From the NCBI GenBank assembly GCA_002329525.1, contig DCTI01000174.1:12561-19120 (forward strand): a stretch of DNA of 6,560 nt, given 5' to 3'. The DNA is from Negativicutes bacterium UBA1444 (lineage in GTDB: Bacteria > Bacillota > Negativicutes > UBA1444). Position 1 is the stretch's first letter. Every line of letters starts with the position of its first letter. This document shows, one piece after another, positions 1 to 6,446 of this stretch. Made by a program: the position numbers and the translations under genes. The notes beneath the pieces are model-generated. The model ran no database searches. It saw only the letters and a program-made list of their open reading frames with translations, and was not told the origin of the DNA.

Positions 1-558
1 CAAGCCGTGCGAAAAGTTCGCGAAGAATTTGGTTTTAAAAATTTGCACGTCATGATTCCGTTTTGCCGTACGGTAGAGGAGGCCGCCAAGGTTACCGCAT
101 TGATGGCCGAGGAGGGTTTGCGGCGCGGACCCGATTTCAAGGTTTGGCTAATGGCGGAAATTCCCTCCAATATCATTTTGGCCGATCAATTCAACCAATA
201 TGTGGATGGCTATTCGATCGGGTCCAATGACCTGACCATGTTGGTTCTGGGGTGCGATCGCGATAATGACAGTGTCGCCGGCATTTTCGACGAACGGAAT
301 CTGGCGGTTAAACGGGCGATTCGGCACTTGATCGAAGTCGCGCACCGCGACGGAAAAACAGTTTCCATCTGTGGACAGGCGCCCAGCGTCTATCCGGATT
401 TCACGGAATTTTTGATTCGCAGCGGCATTGATTCCATCTCGGTAAATCCGGATGCGGTGAAGGCTGCCAAGCATTGGGTGGCCCAGATCGAGCAAAGAAT
501 AATATTAGAAAAGGTAACAGGCAGGGGACTGGCGGAAAACAGCGAATATACATGGTAG
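1..558 (+). CDS. ppsA: Phosphoenolpyruvate synthase, C-terminal part (5' end outside window)
   Basis: This is the last 185 codons of a PEP-utilising enzyme, open at the left edge and ending at TAG 556-558. PEP synthase converts pyruvate, ATP and water to PEP, AMP and phosphate in the cytoplasm, for gluconeogenesis. The fragment is the C-terminal PEP/pyruvate-binding TIM barrel. It shows VMIPFCRTVEEA (about nt 49-84), AEIPSN, the SIGSNDLT motif (about nt 214-237) followed by DRD, then FDERN and CGQAPS. The Cys of CGQAPS (codon 370-372) aligns with the catalytic Cys of the family. GSNDLT, CGQAPS and GIDSISVNPD favour PEP synthase over pyruvate phosphate dikinase, which has GTNDLTQ and CGEHGG. 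The N-terminal ATP-grasp and phospho-His domains lie outside the window. The tail after the barrel is about 25 residues and looks unconserved. Only 18 nt separate it from ccpN with no terminator, so the genes are probably cotranscribed. ppsA is likely; an uncharacterised PPS-like paralogue is possible. Confidence 0.9.
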   Translation, partial: QAVRKVREEFGFKNLHVMIPFCRTVEEAAKVTALMAEEGLRRGPDFKVWLMAEIPSNIILADQFNQYVDGYSIGSNDLTMLVLGCDRDNDSVAGIFDERNLAVKRAIRHLIEVAHRDGKTVSICGQAPSVYPDFTEFLIRSGIDSISVNPDAVKAAKHWVAQIEQRIILEKVTGRGLAENSEYTW

Positions 559-576
559 TATGGATCTCGGAGAGGA

Positions 577-1227
577 GTGGTTTCCATTCTACTTACGCCG
601 CGACAGGAAAAAATCATCGAAATGGTCAAGGAAGGCGGCCCACTGACGGGGGAACAACTTGCCGAACGCTTGGGCGTGAGTCGGGCGGCATTGCGCCCTG
701 ACCTCGCTATTCTCATTATGTCCGGCATACTTGACGCACGGCCGAAAGTCGGATATTATTACACAGGCAAGGGCGCTTTCAGCATGCTGACGGAAGAAAT
801 ATCCCGTTATAAAGTGCGGGATATCCAGTCCGTGCCTGTTGTCGTGGCTTCGACAGCCAGCGCCTATGATACCATAGTGACGATGTTTCTCGAAGATGTC
901 GGCACGGTGTTTGTTGTTGAACCGGGCGGGATACTGAGAGGCGTCGTTTCACGAAAGGATTTGCTGAAGGTGGCGATGGGAAGTCGCGATCTTCAAAAAA
1001 TTCCGGTGAAGGTATTGATGACCGGGATGTCGAAAATGATTATGACCGATCCGGAAGAACCTGTTCTTTCAGCGGCGAAAAAGCTGGTGGATGGAGAAGT
1101 CGACAGCCTGCCGGTGGTTCGCCCGATGGGTTCCGAAGACGAAAAGGCGTTCGAAGTGATCGGCCGGTTGACCAAAACCAACATTACCCGGTTGCTTGTC
1201 GAAATGGGACAGGGAAAAAGGAGGTAA
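577..1227 (+). CDS. ccpN: CcpN-type HTH/CBS-domain transcriptional repressor
   Basis: This 216-residue protein matches the Firmicute CcpN (YqzB) architecture in full. Residues 9-65 form a winged HTH containing LTGEQLAERLGVSRA and the family signature LRPDLAILIMSG, followed by ARPKVGYYYTG. Two CBS domains follow at about 80-135 and 143-212; they include GVVSRKDLLK and VDSLPVV. In Bacillus subtilis CcpN represses gluconeogenic genes (gapB, pckA) and the small RNA gene sr1 during glycolysis, with nucleotides sensed by the CBS pair. Here it follows ppsA and precedes ppsR, which suggests control of PEP synthesis; the targets are not visible. GTG 577 gives an N-terminus the same length as the B. 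subtilis protein as I remember it. The Shine-Dalgarno region (CGGAGAGGAG, 568-577) is oddly close: one GGAG ends 4 nt before GTG and AGGAG overlaps it. A start a few codons downstream cannot be excluded. Confidence 0.9.
   Translation: MVSILLTPRQEKIIEMVKEGGPLTGEQLAERLGVSRAALRPDLAILIMSGILDARPKVGYYYTGKGAFSMLTEEISRYKVRDIQSVPVVVASTASAYDTIVTMFLEDVGTVFVVEPGGILRGVVSRKDLLKVAMGSRDLQKIPVKVLMTGMSKMIMTDPEEPVLSAAKKLVDGEVDSLPVVRPMGSEDEKAFEVIGRLTKTNITRLLVEMGQGKRR
1219..1224 (+). promoter_or_regulatory. Strong Shine-Dalgarno of ppsR that argues for a start upstream of the TTG
   Basis: AGGAGG is followed directly by the ccpN stop codon TAA (1225-1227). It is 17 nt from the TTG at 1242, too far for normal initiation, but exactly 8 nt from an in-frame ATA at 1233. 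The other in-frame codons between them (ACC, GTC, GCC, GCT) are not starts. This is the strongest ribosome binding site in the left half of the window. Confidence 0.7.
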
Positions 1228-1241
1228 CCGTCATAGCCGCT

Positions 1242-2048
1242 TTGCCTATCATTTATGCGTTGTCCGATTCCATCGGTGAAACTGCGGAAATGGTCGCTCG
1301 CGCCACGGCCAGCCAATTTGATTCCGGGAAGTTTGACATTGTCAGGATTCCTTATATCACTTCGGCGGTCCAGATCAAGGAGACATTGCGCGAAGCCTCG
1401 AAGCATCCGTGCGTGATCTGCCATACCTTGGTGTCGCCCGACCTGCGTGATGCATTGCTCGAAGAGGCCAAGAAGTATGATTTGGTTACGGTTGATATTA
1501 TGGGACCGATGATTCGGGCCATTCAATCCGTTTCGGACATGACTCCCAAATTAAAACCCGGCTTGATCCACATGCTGGACCAAGATTATTTCAAACGGGT
1601 GGAAGCAATTGAATTCGCCGTTAAGTATGATGACGGCAAAAATCCCTGGGGGTTGCTGAAAGCCGATTTGATTCTGGTGGGGGTTTCCCGGACGTCGAAA
1701 ACGCCGCTTAGCATGTATCTGGCCCATAAAAAAATCAAGGTGGCCAATGTGCCGCTGGTGCCGGAAGTTCCGCCGCCGGATGAGCTCTTTCAGGTATCGC
1801 CCCAGAAGGTTGTGGGCTTGATCATCGATTCCCGAAAACTGAACGAAATTCGGGCTGAACGCCTGAAAATCATGCGGTTGCCGCCGGACGCCAATTATGC
1901 CACATTGAACCGGATCGGCGAAGAACTGGAATATGCCATGAAAATTATGGAACGTATCGGTTGCCCGATTATTGATGTCTCCAATAAAGCCATTGAAGAA
2001 ACGGCCAACAAGATTATGGAGCTCGTGTTTAAGAACGGTCGAGCGTAA
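1242..2048 (+). CDS. ppsR: PEP synthase / PPDK regulatory protein (DUF299 bifunctional kinase-pyrophosphorylase)
   Basis: This is a 268-residue member of the PDRP/PSRP family (B. subtilis YqfL, E. coli PpsR). Such enzymes inactivate PPDK or PEP synthase by ADP-dependent phosphorylation of a Thr beside the catalytic His. They reactivate it by phosphate-dependent removal that yields pyrophosphate. Visible signatures are SDSIGETAE at the N-terminus, LDQDYFKRVEAIEFAVKYDDG in the middle, the P-loop-like GVSRTSKT (residues 147-154, nt 1680-1703), then AHKKIKVANVPLVPEV and the C-terminal DVSNKAIEETANKI. Length is normal for the family and no key motif is missing. The adjacent ppsA makes PEP synthase the likely target (inference). 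The start is uncertain: TTG 1242 is the conventional choice, but the Shine-Dalgarno fits an ATA at 1233, adding three residues (Met-Ala-Ala). The gene ends 25 nt before a strong terminator and closes the operon. Confidence 0.93.
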   Translation: MPIIYALSDSIGETAEMVARATASQFDSGKFDIVRIPYITSAVQIKETLREASKHPCVICHTLVSPDLRDALLEEAKKYDLVTVDIMGPMIRAIQSVSDMTPKLKPGLIHMLDQDYFKRVEAIEFAVKYDDGKNPWGLLKADLILVGVSRTSKTPLSMYLAHKKIKVANVPLVPEVPPPDELFQVSPQKVVGLIIDSRKLNEIRAERLKIMRLPPDANYATLNRIGEELEYAMKIMERIGCPIIDVSNKAIEETANKIMELVFKNGRA

Positions 2049-2072
2049 ATCCAGCAATACATGAATTTGGGC

Positions 2073-2109
2073 ACAAAAAATCCCGGCCAATTTGACCGGG
2101 ATTTTTTGT
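2073..2109. terminator. Bidirectional intrinsic terminator between ppsR and the OstA-like gene
   Basis: This is a perfect inverted repeat with 14-bp arms, 2073-2086 and 2096-2109, around a 9-nt loop. The GC core is TCCCGG/CCGGGA. The outer arms are six A and six T, so each strand has a GC-rich stem followed by a U tract. It serves ppsR on the plus strand (25 nt after its stop) and the convergent gene on the minus strand, whose TAA (2111-2109) touches the stem. Confidence 0.93.
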
Positions 2110-2600
2110 TAATTCACAAATTCTTTGGTTTCCACATTGTAGCGGATAATGTCGGAACCGACAGGAACCTGCCCGGGTTGAATCACTTTTACATTGCCTT
2201 TGAATTCGGCGATTTTTGTTTTCCAGTTATAGTCGACACTATCGGCGGTAATCTGAAGATCCAGTCGTTGAAAATTTGCGCCGCCTTCAATCATGGCGAC
2301 ATTTTTTCCGAATACGACGTAGGCGGAATCTCCCTTAAATGTGACATCGTCCTGCTTCAGGGTCCAACCGCCGGTTCCCCAGAATTCCAGGGTGGACAGT
2401 TTGACCCGCGCATTGTCGCCGGCAATAAAGCCGTTGTTGAGATGAATTACGATATTACCGCTGATGATGTACTGGCCGGTTTCAACATCAAAATATTGTT
2501 TGTCGGCTCGGAAATATTTATTATTGACTGCGGCAAAACTGCTGGCGGAAAAGGCAAACAGCAGCAGTGCAACCAAGATAATAAGACGACACCTTTTCAT
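2109..2600 (-). CDS. Exported OstA/LptA-like periplasmic protein
   Basis: This 163-residue protein has a clear Sec signal peptide: a basic start (MKRCR), a hydrophobic stretch at residues 6-17, and cleavage probably after Ala23 or Ala24. The mature part, about 140 residues, is a single OstA-type beta domain. It has recurring short strands such as FRADKQYFDVETG, YIISGNIVIHL, GDNARV, ITADSVDYNWKTKIAEFKGNVKV and SDIIRYNVETKEF. This pattern is typical of LptA and the N-terminal domain of LptD, which carry lipopolysaccharide across the periplasm. A periplasmic location and envelope role are therefore likely. The function in LPS transport is inferred from the fold only, since no lptB, lptC or lptF neighbour is present, so no symbol is assigned. 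GAGGG (2612-2608) lies 7 nt before the ATG (2600-2598), which supports this start. It is transcribed alone, convergent with ppsR and divergent from dnaG. Confidence 0.85.
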   Translation of the reverse strand: MKRCRLIILVALLLFAFSASSFAAVNNKYFRADKQYFDVETGQYIISGNIVIHLNNGFIAGDNARVKLSTLEFWGTGGWTLKQDDVTFKGDSAYVVFGKNVAMIEGGANFQRLDLQITADSVDYNWKTKIAEFKGNVKVIQPGQVPVGSDIIRYNVETKEFVN

Positions 2601-2615
2601 GCAGGGTCCCTCGCT

Positions 2616-2636
2616 TTGTTGGCAACAACAAGTTGC
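2616..2636. repeat. Overlapping inverted repeats in the 5' leader of the OstA-like gene
   Basis: TTGTTG-G-CAACAA (2616-2628) is a 6-bp palindrome with a one-base centre. It overlaps GCAAC-aacaa-GTTGC (2622-2636), a 5-bp hairpin with a 5-nt loop. Both lie between the predicted minus-strand -10 element and the Shine-Dalgarno, so they could be an operator or alternative RNA hairpins. No U tract follows, so this is not a terminator. The function is unknown. Confidence 0.45.
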
Positions 2637-2653
2637 TTTGCTTATTTACCTTT

Positions 2654-2662
2654 ATTATAACA
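2654..2662 (-). promoter_or_regulatory. Extended -10 promoter of the OstA-like gene
   Basis: Read on the minus strand this is TGTTATAAT, a consensus TATAAT (2659-2654) with the TGn extension. No convincing TTGACA lies 16-18 nt upstream, as is common for extended -10 promoters. Transcription would start near 2647, giving a leader of about 47 nt. Confidence 0.6.
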
Positions 2663-2707
2663 AAAAATTGCCGGAATGTGTTGGGTGGCCTTGGAGAATA
2701 GTACATT

Positions 2708-2712
2708 AGGAG
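2708..2712 (+). promoter_or_regulatory. Shine-Dalgarno of the candidate dnaG leader ORF
   Basis: AGGAG is 8 nt before GTG 2721, an ideal distance. The ATG overlapping that GTG (2719-2721) is followed at once by TGA. No comparable site precedes the dnaG ATG at 2787, so this is the only good ribosome binding site in the dnaG upstream region. Confidence 0.5.
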
Positions 2713-2720
2713 AAGGTAAT

Positions 2721-2780
2721 GTGATTTTTGAAAAAATATTATTCTTGGCAGGATACCCGAAGTTTGTAGCGAATAGTTAA
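2721..2780 (+). CDS. Candidate 19-codon leader ORF upstream of dnaG
   Basis: GTG 2721 opens a 19-codon frame (VIFEKILFLAGYPKFVANS, read with initiator Met) ending at TAA 2778-2780. It has a good Shine-Dalgarno and stops 6 nt before the dnaG ATG, in the same frame. dnaG has no visible Shine-Dalgarno, so its translation could depend on ribosomes finishing this ORF. The peptide has a hydrophobic centre but no run of one amino acid that would suggest attenuation, and I recognise no homologue. It could also be chance, or the decayed remnant of a longer dnaG N-terminus. No convincing plus-strand promoter was found in 2601-2720; transcription presumably begins there. Confidence 0.35.
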   Translation: MIFEKILFLAGYPKFVANS

Positions 2781-2786
2781 TACACT

Positions 2787-4577
2787 ATGATAAAATATTC
2801 CGCTGCCGACGATTTTATCGAAAAGTTGCGGGCACAGTCTGATATTGTTGCGATTGTATCGGAATATGTCCCACTGCAGAAAAAGGGTCGGAATTATTGG
2901 GGCTGTTGCCCTTTTCACCAGGAGAAAACTCCTTCGTTCTCCGTGGCGCCCGATAAAGGGTTTTTTTATTGTTTTGGTTGTCAGGCCGGCGGCGATGTAT
3001 TCCGTTTTCTCATGAAAATTGAAAATATCGGGTTCGGCGAGGCGGCAAAACTGCTGGCGCAAAAATTGAATATTCCAGTGCCGGAACGGGAACGTTCCGA
3101 GGCGGAGCGCCAGAGAGAGCAGGAGCGGGAAGAAGTTTTTCAGGCCAATGCATTGGCACGGGATTTTTTTCATGCTTGCCTGTTGAAATCCGCCCTGGGC
3201 ATATATGCATTGTCATACCTGAAGGATCGTGGCGTGTCAGTCGATACGGCGCAGGAACTGAAACTCGGTTTTGCGCCGGATGATTGGAGTAAACTGGCCA
3301 CCGCGTTACAAAAGCGCGGAATTCGTCCAGAGATTTTGGTAAAGGCCGGTTTAGCGCTTCCCCGCCCCCGGGACGGTGTTTATGACCGCTTTCGCAACCG
3401 GATCATGTTTCCGATTGAGGATGTTCGGGAGCGAATCATCGGGTTCGGCGGCCGGGTGATGGATGACGCCCAGCCCAAATATCTGAATAGCCCGGAAAGC
3501 CCGGTGTTCAGCAAAAAACACGTTCTGTTCAACATTTCGCGGGCCTACAGGGCAATTAAGGACGCGGGGCGGGCGATTGTTGTCGAGGGCTACATGGATG
3601 CCATCGCCTTATCCAGTCAGGGAATCCGAAATGTTGTTGCATCTCTGGGTACTTCTTTTACAGCCGAACAAGCACGACTAATTCGTCACTATGCGTCGGA
3701 GATTGTTTTTGCCTATGATGGGGATGCTGCAGGACAGCAGGCGACGCTGCGGGCGTTATCGATTGTGCGCGCCGGCGGCGCGGAAGTCCGCGTGGCCTCG
3801 TTTCCCGGCGGCAAAGATCCGGATGAAGTGATGCGGAAATACGGCCGGGAATTTGTGACCCAATGTTTGAATTCCGCGGTTGGCCTGCTTGATTTTCAAA
3901 TGGAACAGATTTTGAAGAATTCCGATTTTGCCGATTTGAACGGGAAAGTATCGGTGGTAAATCAAGCGGTGCCATATTTGGCGATGGCCGACAGCGCTGT
4001 CGAGGTGGATGCTCACATTGCCAAACTGGCGGAGAGATTAGGCATTGATGAAGGATCGATTCGCAGCGAACTGCGCCGGCACCGGGGACAAAAGGAAATT
4101 TCCCGGCCCACGGCGATATATGTGCGGCGCGGTAACGATTCCCGACAAGTGGCTGCCGAAGAATATGTGCTTCGACAGGTTCTGGAATCCCCGGAACAGT
4201 TTGAGGCGGTAGCTGCGACGTTGGTTTCGGGCGATTTCCAAAATGGTCCGCGACGAACCTTGGCGGAGACAATTTGGCGAGCTGCGGCGCAGGATAAAAA
4301 TTTGCGTCCGGAAAGTTTGATGGCGGAGCTGGACGAGGAGACGGTTCAACTGTTATCCCGTCTGCTTTTAAAAGAAGAACAGGGTCCGGCGGTGCCGCAA
4401 GTTTTGGATGATTGTGTGCGAATTATTTTATTGGCCCGTCTCAACGCCGAATATGAGGAGTATCGGCTGAAAGCCGATTTACTGTTGCGCAACGGAGATT
4501 CGCAATATATGCAGGAATTAACGAATGCGCAGCGAATACTTACAAAAATTAGCGATTTAACCAGAATGCAGGGTTGA
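2787..4577 (+). CDS. dnaG: DNA primase
   Basis: This 596-residue protein is a complete DnaG, which makes RNA primers on single-stranded DNA at the replication fork in association with DnaB helicase. The N-terminal zinc ribbon has ligands Cys41, His44 (CPFH), Cys62 and Cys65 (CFGC), with KTPSFSV between them and GGDVFRFL after. The central polymerase domain contains GFGGRVMDD, PKYLNSPESPVF, and the TOPRIM motifs VEGYMD (Glu267) and YDGDAAG (Asp311, Asp313), which are metal-binding catalytic residues. The poorly conserved C-terminal part, from about 430, would be the helicase-binding domain. Length is typical. ATG 2787 gives the expected short lead into the SDIVAIVSEYVPL helix, but no Shine-Dalgarno precedes it; see the leader ORF. 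rpoD follows after 34 nt with no terminator, so the two are probably one operon, as in many bacteria. Confidence 0.98.
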   Translation: MIKYSAADDFIEKLRAQSDIVAIVSEYVPLQKKGRNYWGCCPFHQEKTPSFSVAPDKGFFYCFGCQAGGDVFRFLMKIENIGFGEAAKLLAQKLNIPVPERERSEAERQREQEREEVFQANALARDFFHACLLKSALGIYALSYLKDRGVSVDTAQELKLGFAPDDWSKLATALQKRGIRPEILVKAGLALPRPRDGVYDRFRNRIMFPIEDVRERIIGFGGRVMDDAQPKYLNSPESPVFSKKHVLFNISRAYRAIKDAGRAIVVEGYMDAIALSSQGIRNVVASLGTSFTAEQARLIRHYASEIVFAYDGDAAGQQATLRALSIVRAGGAEVRVASFPGGKDPDEVMRKYGREFVTQCLNSAVGLLDFQMEQILKNSDFADLNGKVSVVNQAVPYLAMADSAVEVDAHIAKLAERLGIDEGSIRSELRRHRGQKEISRPTAIYVRRGNDSRQVAAEEYVLRQVLESPEQFEAVAATLVSGDFQNGPRRTLAETIWRAAAQDKNLRPESLMAELDEETVQLLSRLLLKEEQGPAVPQVLDDCVRIILLARLNAEYEEYRLKADLLLRNGDSQYMQELTNAQRILTKISDLTRMQG

Positions 4578-4597
4578 AGGAATTTTGTTTTACAGCC

Positions 4598-4605
4598 GGA
4601 GGGAG
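4598..4605 (+). promoter_or_regulatory. Shine-Dalgarno of the sigma factor gene
   Basis: GGAGGGAG is 6 nt before TTG 4612 and 12 nt before ATG 4618. The spacing favours the TTG, making the protein begin Met-Ala-Met-Ile-Asp; the ATG would drop two residues only. Confidence 0.65.
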
Positions 4606-4611
4606 TAGGGT

Positions 4612-6396
4612 TTGGCAATGATCGACAAAAAGAAACTCATCACGGATCGTGTGGATGAGTTGGTGAAAAAAGCGGCGCAGGCCAACAATATGATAGCGAC
4701 GGTTGAAGTACTGGACACATTCCAGAATGAAGACCTTTCGCCGGAAGATATTGAAGATGTCTACGAATTGTTGGCAAAGAAAAATATAGAGATTGTCGAT
4801 GAACTTCCCGACCCCGAGGCTCTGGAAGCAGTCGGTGCTGCGGGTTCTGAAACGGTCGTGGAAGAAGTCGACCTTGAACAGGCGATTCCGGAGGGCGTCA
4901 GTATTGACGACCCTGTTCGGATGTATCTGAAAGAGATTGGCCGTGTCTCTTTGCTTTCGGCGGTTGATGAGACGAAACTGGCGCAACGCATGGATAAAGG
5001 CAACGAGGCGCAACTTTTGCTCGACGAAATGGCCATGGATAGCGATTTTTTAGAGATGGAAAAACCTTTGTCGTTGCCGGAACGTTTGACTTTGGCCCAA
5101 ACCTTGTTGGCCAGGGAAGAATATACGGTGCGGGTGCGGCAGACCAGCGAAGTGTTCAAAATCCTGCGTGATCTTGCCGGTGCGCAGGAACGGAAAATTA
5201 CCAATGGTGTCTTTCAGGCTGCCGTTGCTGCGCTGACCCGGGAAGAAATTCGCGCCTTGCAAAATCATTTGAGTTCCGAGAGTGTAGAAATTATTGACGG
5301 TGAAAATGACGGAAGTTTGTTTATCCCGCCATCATTAGACGGGATTCCAACCCCGGCATTTTCAAATGCCGGCGATTTCACCGAATTGATTCAGGCCTTG
5401 GTGAATTTGGGCCGCCAGCAGGCTAACCTGATTACGTCCGAACAGCTGAATTTGGCGTTACGTCCGGAAGATCCACCGACTGTGAGACTTTCCGAAGGCG
5501 GCAATGTCACCAAAGCCATCCAGGGGCTAAAGGACGGAAATATCCGACTGGTTGAGGGCAGTAATCTTGCTTTGACCTATTATTTATTGCAGGGTGAATC
5601 GCAATCGTCCCCAGCTGTTGCCGGCGCTATGCAACGAATTCGCGCTACCGCCAAAACTGCCCTGGAGCAGGGCGACCGGGCAAAACGGAGTTTGTCCGAA
5701 GCTAATCTGCGGTTGGTGGTCAGTATTGCCAAACGCTATGTCGGCCGTGGAATGTTGTTTTTGGACTTGATTCAAGAAGGCAATCTCGGTCTGATTAAAG
5801 CTGTTGAAAAATTTGATTATACAAAAGGCTATAAATTCAGTACCTACGCTACCTGGTGGATTCGCCAGGCCATTACCAGAGCCATTGCCGATCAGGCGCG
5901 GACCATTCGTATTCCTGTCCACATGGTGGAAACCATCAACAAATTGATTCGGGTATCACGGCAATTGTTGCAGGAGTTGGGGCGGGAGCCTTCTCCCGAT
6001 GAGATTGCCAAGATGATGGATATTACGGTCGAACGGGTCCGCGAAATCATGAAGATTGCGCAAGAACCCGTGTCGCTGGAAACGCCGATCGGCGAAGAAG
6101 AGGATTCCCACCTCGGTGATTTCATTGAGGACGCCGATGCGCAGGCACCGGCTGATGCCGCTTCTTTCATGGTATTGAAGGAGCAGTTGGAGGAAGTCTT
6201 GGAAACGCTGACGCCGCGGGAGAAGAAGGTGTTGCGGCTGCGGTTTGGTTTGGACGATGGGCGGGCACGGACTTTGGAAGAGGTAGGCCATTTCTTCCAA
6301 GTCACCCGGGAACGCATTCGTCAGATCGAAGCGAAGGCGTTGCGCAAATTAAGGCACCCCAGCCGGAGTAAAAAGCTGAAAGATTTCCTGGAATAA
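4612..6396 (+). CDS. rpoD: Primary sigma factor (RpoD/SigA) with a large insert between regions 1.2 and 2.1
   Basis: This is the housekeeping sigma-70 subunit, which guides RNA polymerase to -10/-35 promoters. Region 1.1 spans about residues 13-64 and region 1.2 about 98-130 ([17 protein letters not shown]). Region 2 (about 357-440) has [27 protein letters not shown] and [18 protein letters not shown]. Region 3 covers about 440-500. Region 4 ends the protein, with the [17 protein letters not shown]; Arg566, Glu567 and Gln571 align with the -35-contacting residues. Regions 2-4 are close to Firmicute SigA. The protein has 594 residues against about 370 in B. subtilis; the excess is residues about 131-354, where B. 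subtilis has essentially no spacer. Proteobacterial RpoD also has a non-conserved region here, but this insert looks unlike it and seems built of region-1.1-like modules. There is no frameshift and the reading frame is continuous. The start is TTG 4612 by Shine-Dalgarno spacing. It lies 34 nt after dnaG and is probably cotranscribed with it. Confidence 0.97.
   Translation: MAMIDKKKLITDRVDELVKKAAQANNMIATVEVLDTFQNEDLSPEDIEDVYELLAKKNIEIVDELPDPEALEAVGAAGSETVVEEVDLEQAIPEGVSIDDPVRMYLKEIGRVSLLSAVDETKLAQRMDKGNEAQLLLDEMAMDSDFLEMEKPLSLPERLTLAQTLLAREEYTVRVRQTSEVFKILRDLAGAQERKITNGVFQAAVAALTREEIRALQNHLSSESVEIIDGENDGSLFIPPSLDGIPTPAFSNAGDFTELIQALVNLGRQQANLITSEQLNLALRPEDPPTVRLSEGGNVTKAIQGLKDGNIRLVEGSNLALTYYLLQGESQSSPAVAGAMQRIRATAKTALEQGDRAKRSLSEANLRLVVSIAKRYVGRGMLFLDLIQEGNLGLIKAVEKFDYTKGYKFSTYATWWIRQAITRAIADQARTIRIPVHMVETINKLIRVSRQLLQELGREPSPDEIAKMMDITVERVREIMKIAQEPVSLETPIGEEEDSHLGDFIEDADAQAPADAASFMVLKEQLEEVLETLTPREKKVLRLRFGLDDGRARTLEEVGHFFQVTRERIRQIEAKALRKLRHPSRSKKLKDFLE
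5002..5673 (+). other. Insert in the sigma factor: about 224 residues between regions 1.2 and 2.1
   Basis: Residues 131-354 separate two parts that are contiguous in B. subtilis SigA. Two stretches inside resemble region 1.1: about 178-230 (nt 5143-5301, with [10 protein letters not shown] and VEIIDG) and about 255-316 (nt 5374-5559, with [18 protein letters not shown] and IRLVEG). The N-terminal region 1.1 (nt 4648-4803) has [10 protein letters not shown] and IEIVDE at the matching places. Between and after them are linkers rich in Ser, Pro, Gly and Ala (about 231-254 and 327-345). The repeat relation is my alignment by eye. Confidence 0.55.
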
Positions 6397-6446
6397 AGAA
6401 GAATAAAAAAAGTGATAGAATCCGACAATAAATTTGTAAAAAGGCC

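Noticed and set aside
214..255. GSNDLT followed by MLVLGC instead of the TQLTLG-like sequence of E. coli PEP synthase
   Set aside because: I recall similar Met-containing versions in other Firmicute PEP synthases; catalytic motifs are intact, so this is probably subfamily variation.
2061..2660. 199-codon plus-strand frame opposite the OstA-like gene
   Set aside because: It is antisense to a gene with signal peptide, Shine-Dalgarno, promoter and terminator, and it starts before the terminator hairpin and reads straight through it; its product resembles nothing.
2764..2791. TTGTAG-N16-TATGAT resembling a sigma-A promoter at the dnaG start
   Set aside because: Its transcript would begin inside dnaG, after the ATG, and no suitable downstream start keeps the conserved N-terminal helix.
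3658..4272. 204-codon minus-strand frame inside dnaG
   Set aside because: Shadow of dnaG; Pro/Arg/Ser-rich, with no recognisable domain.
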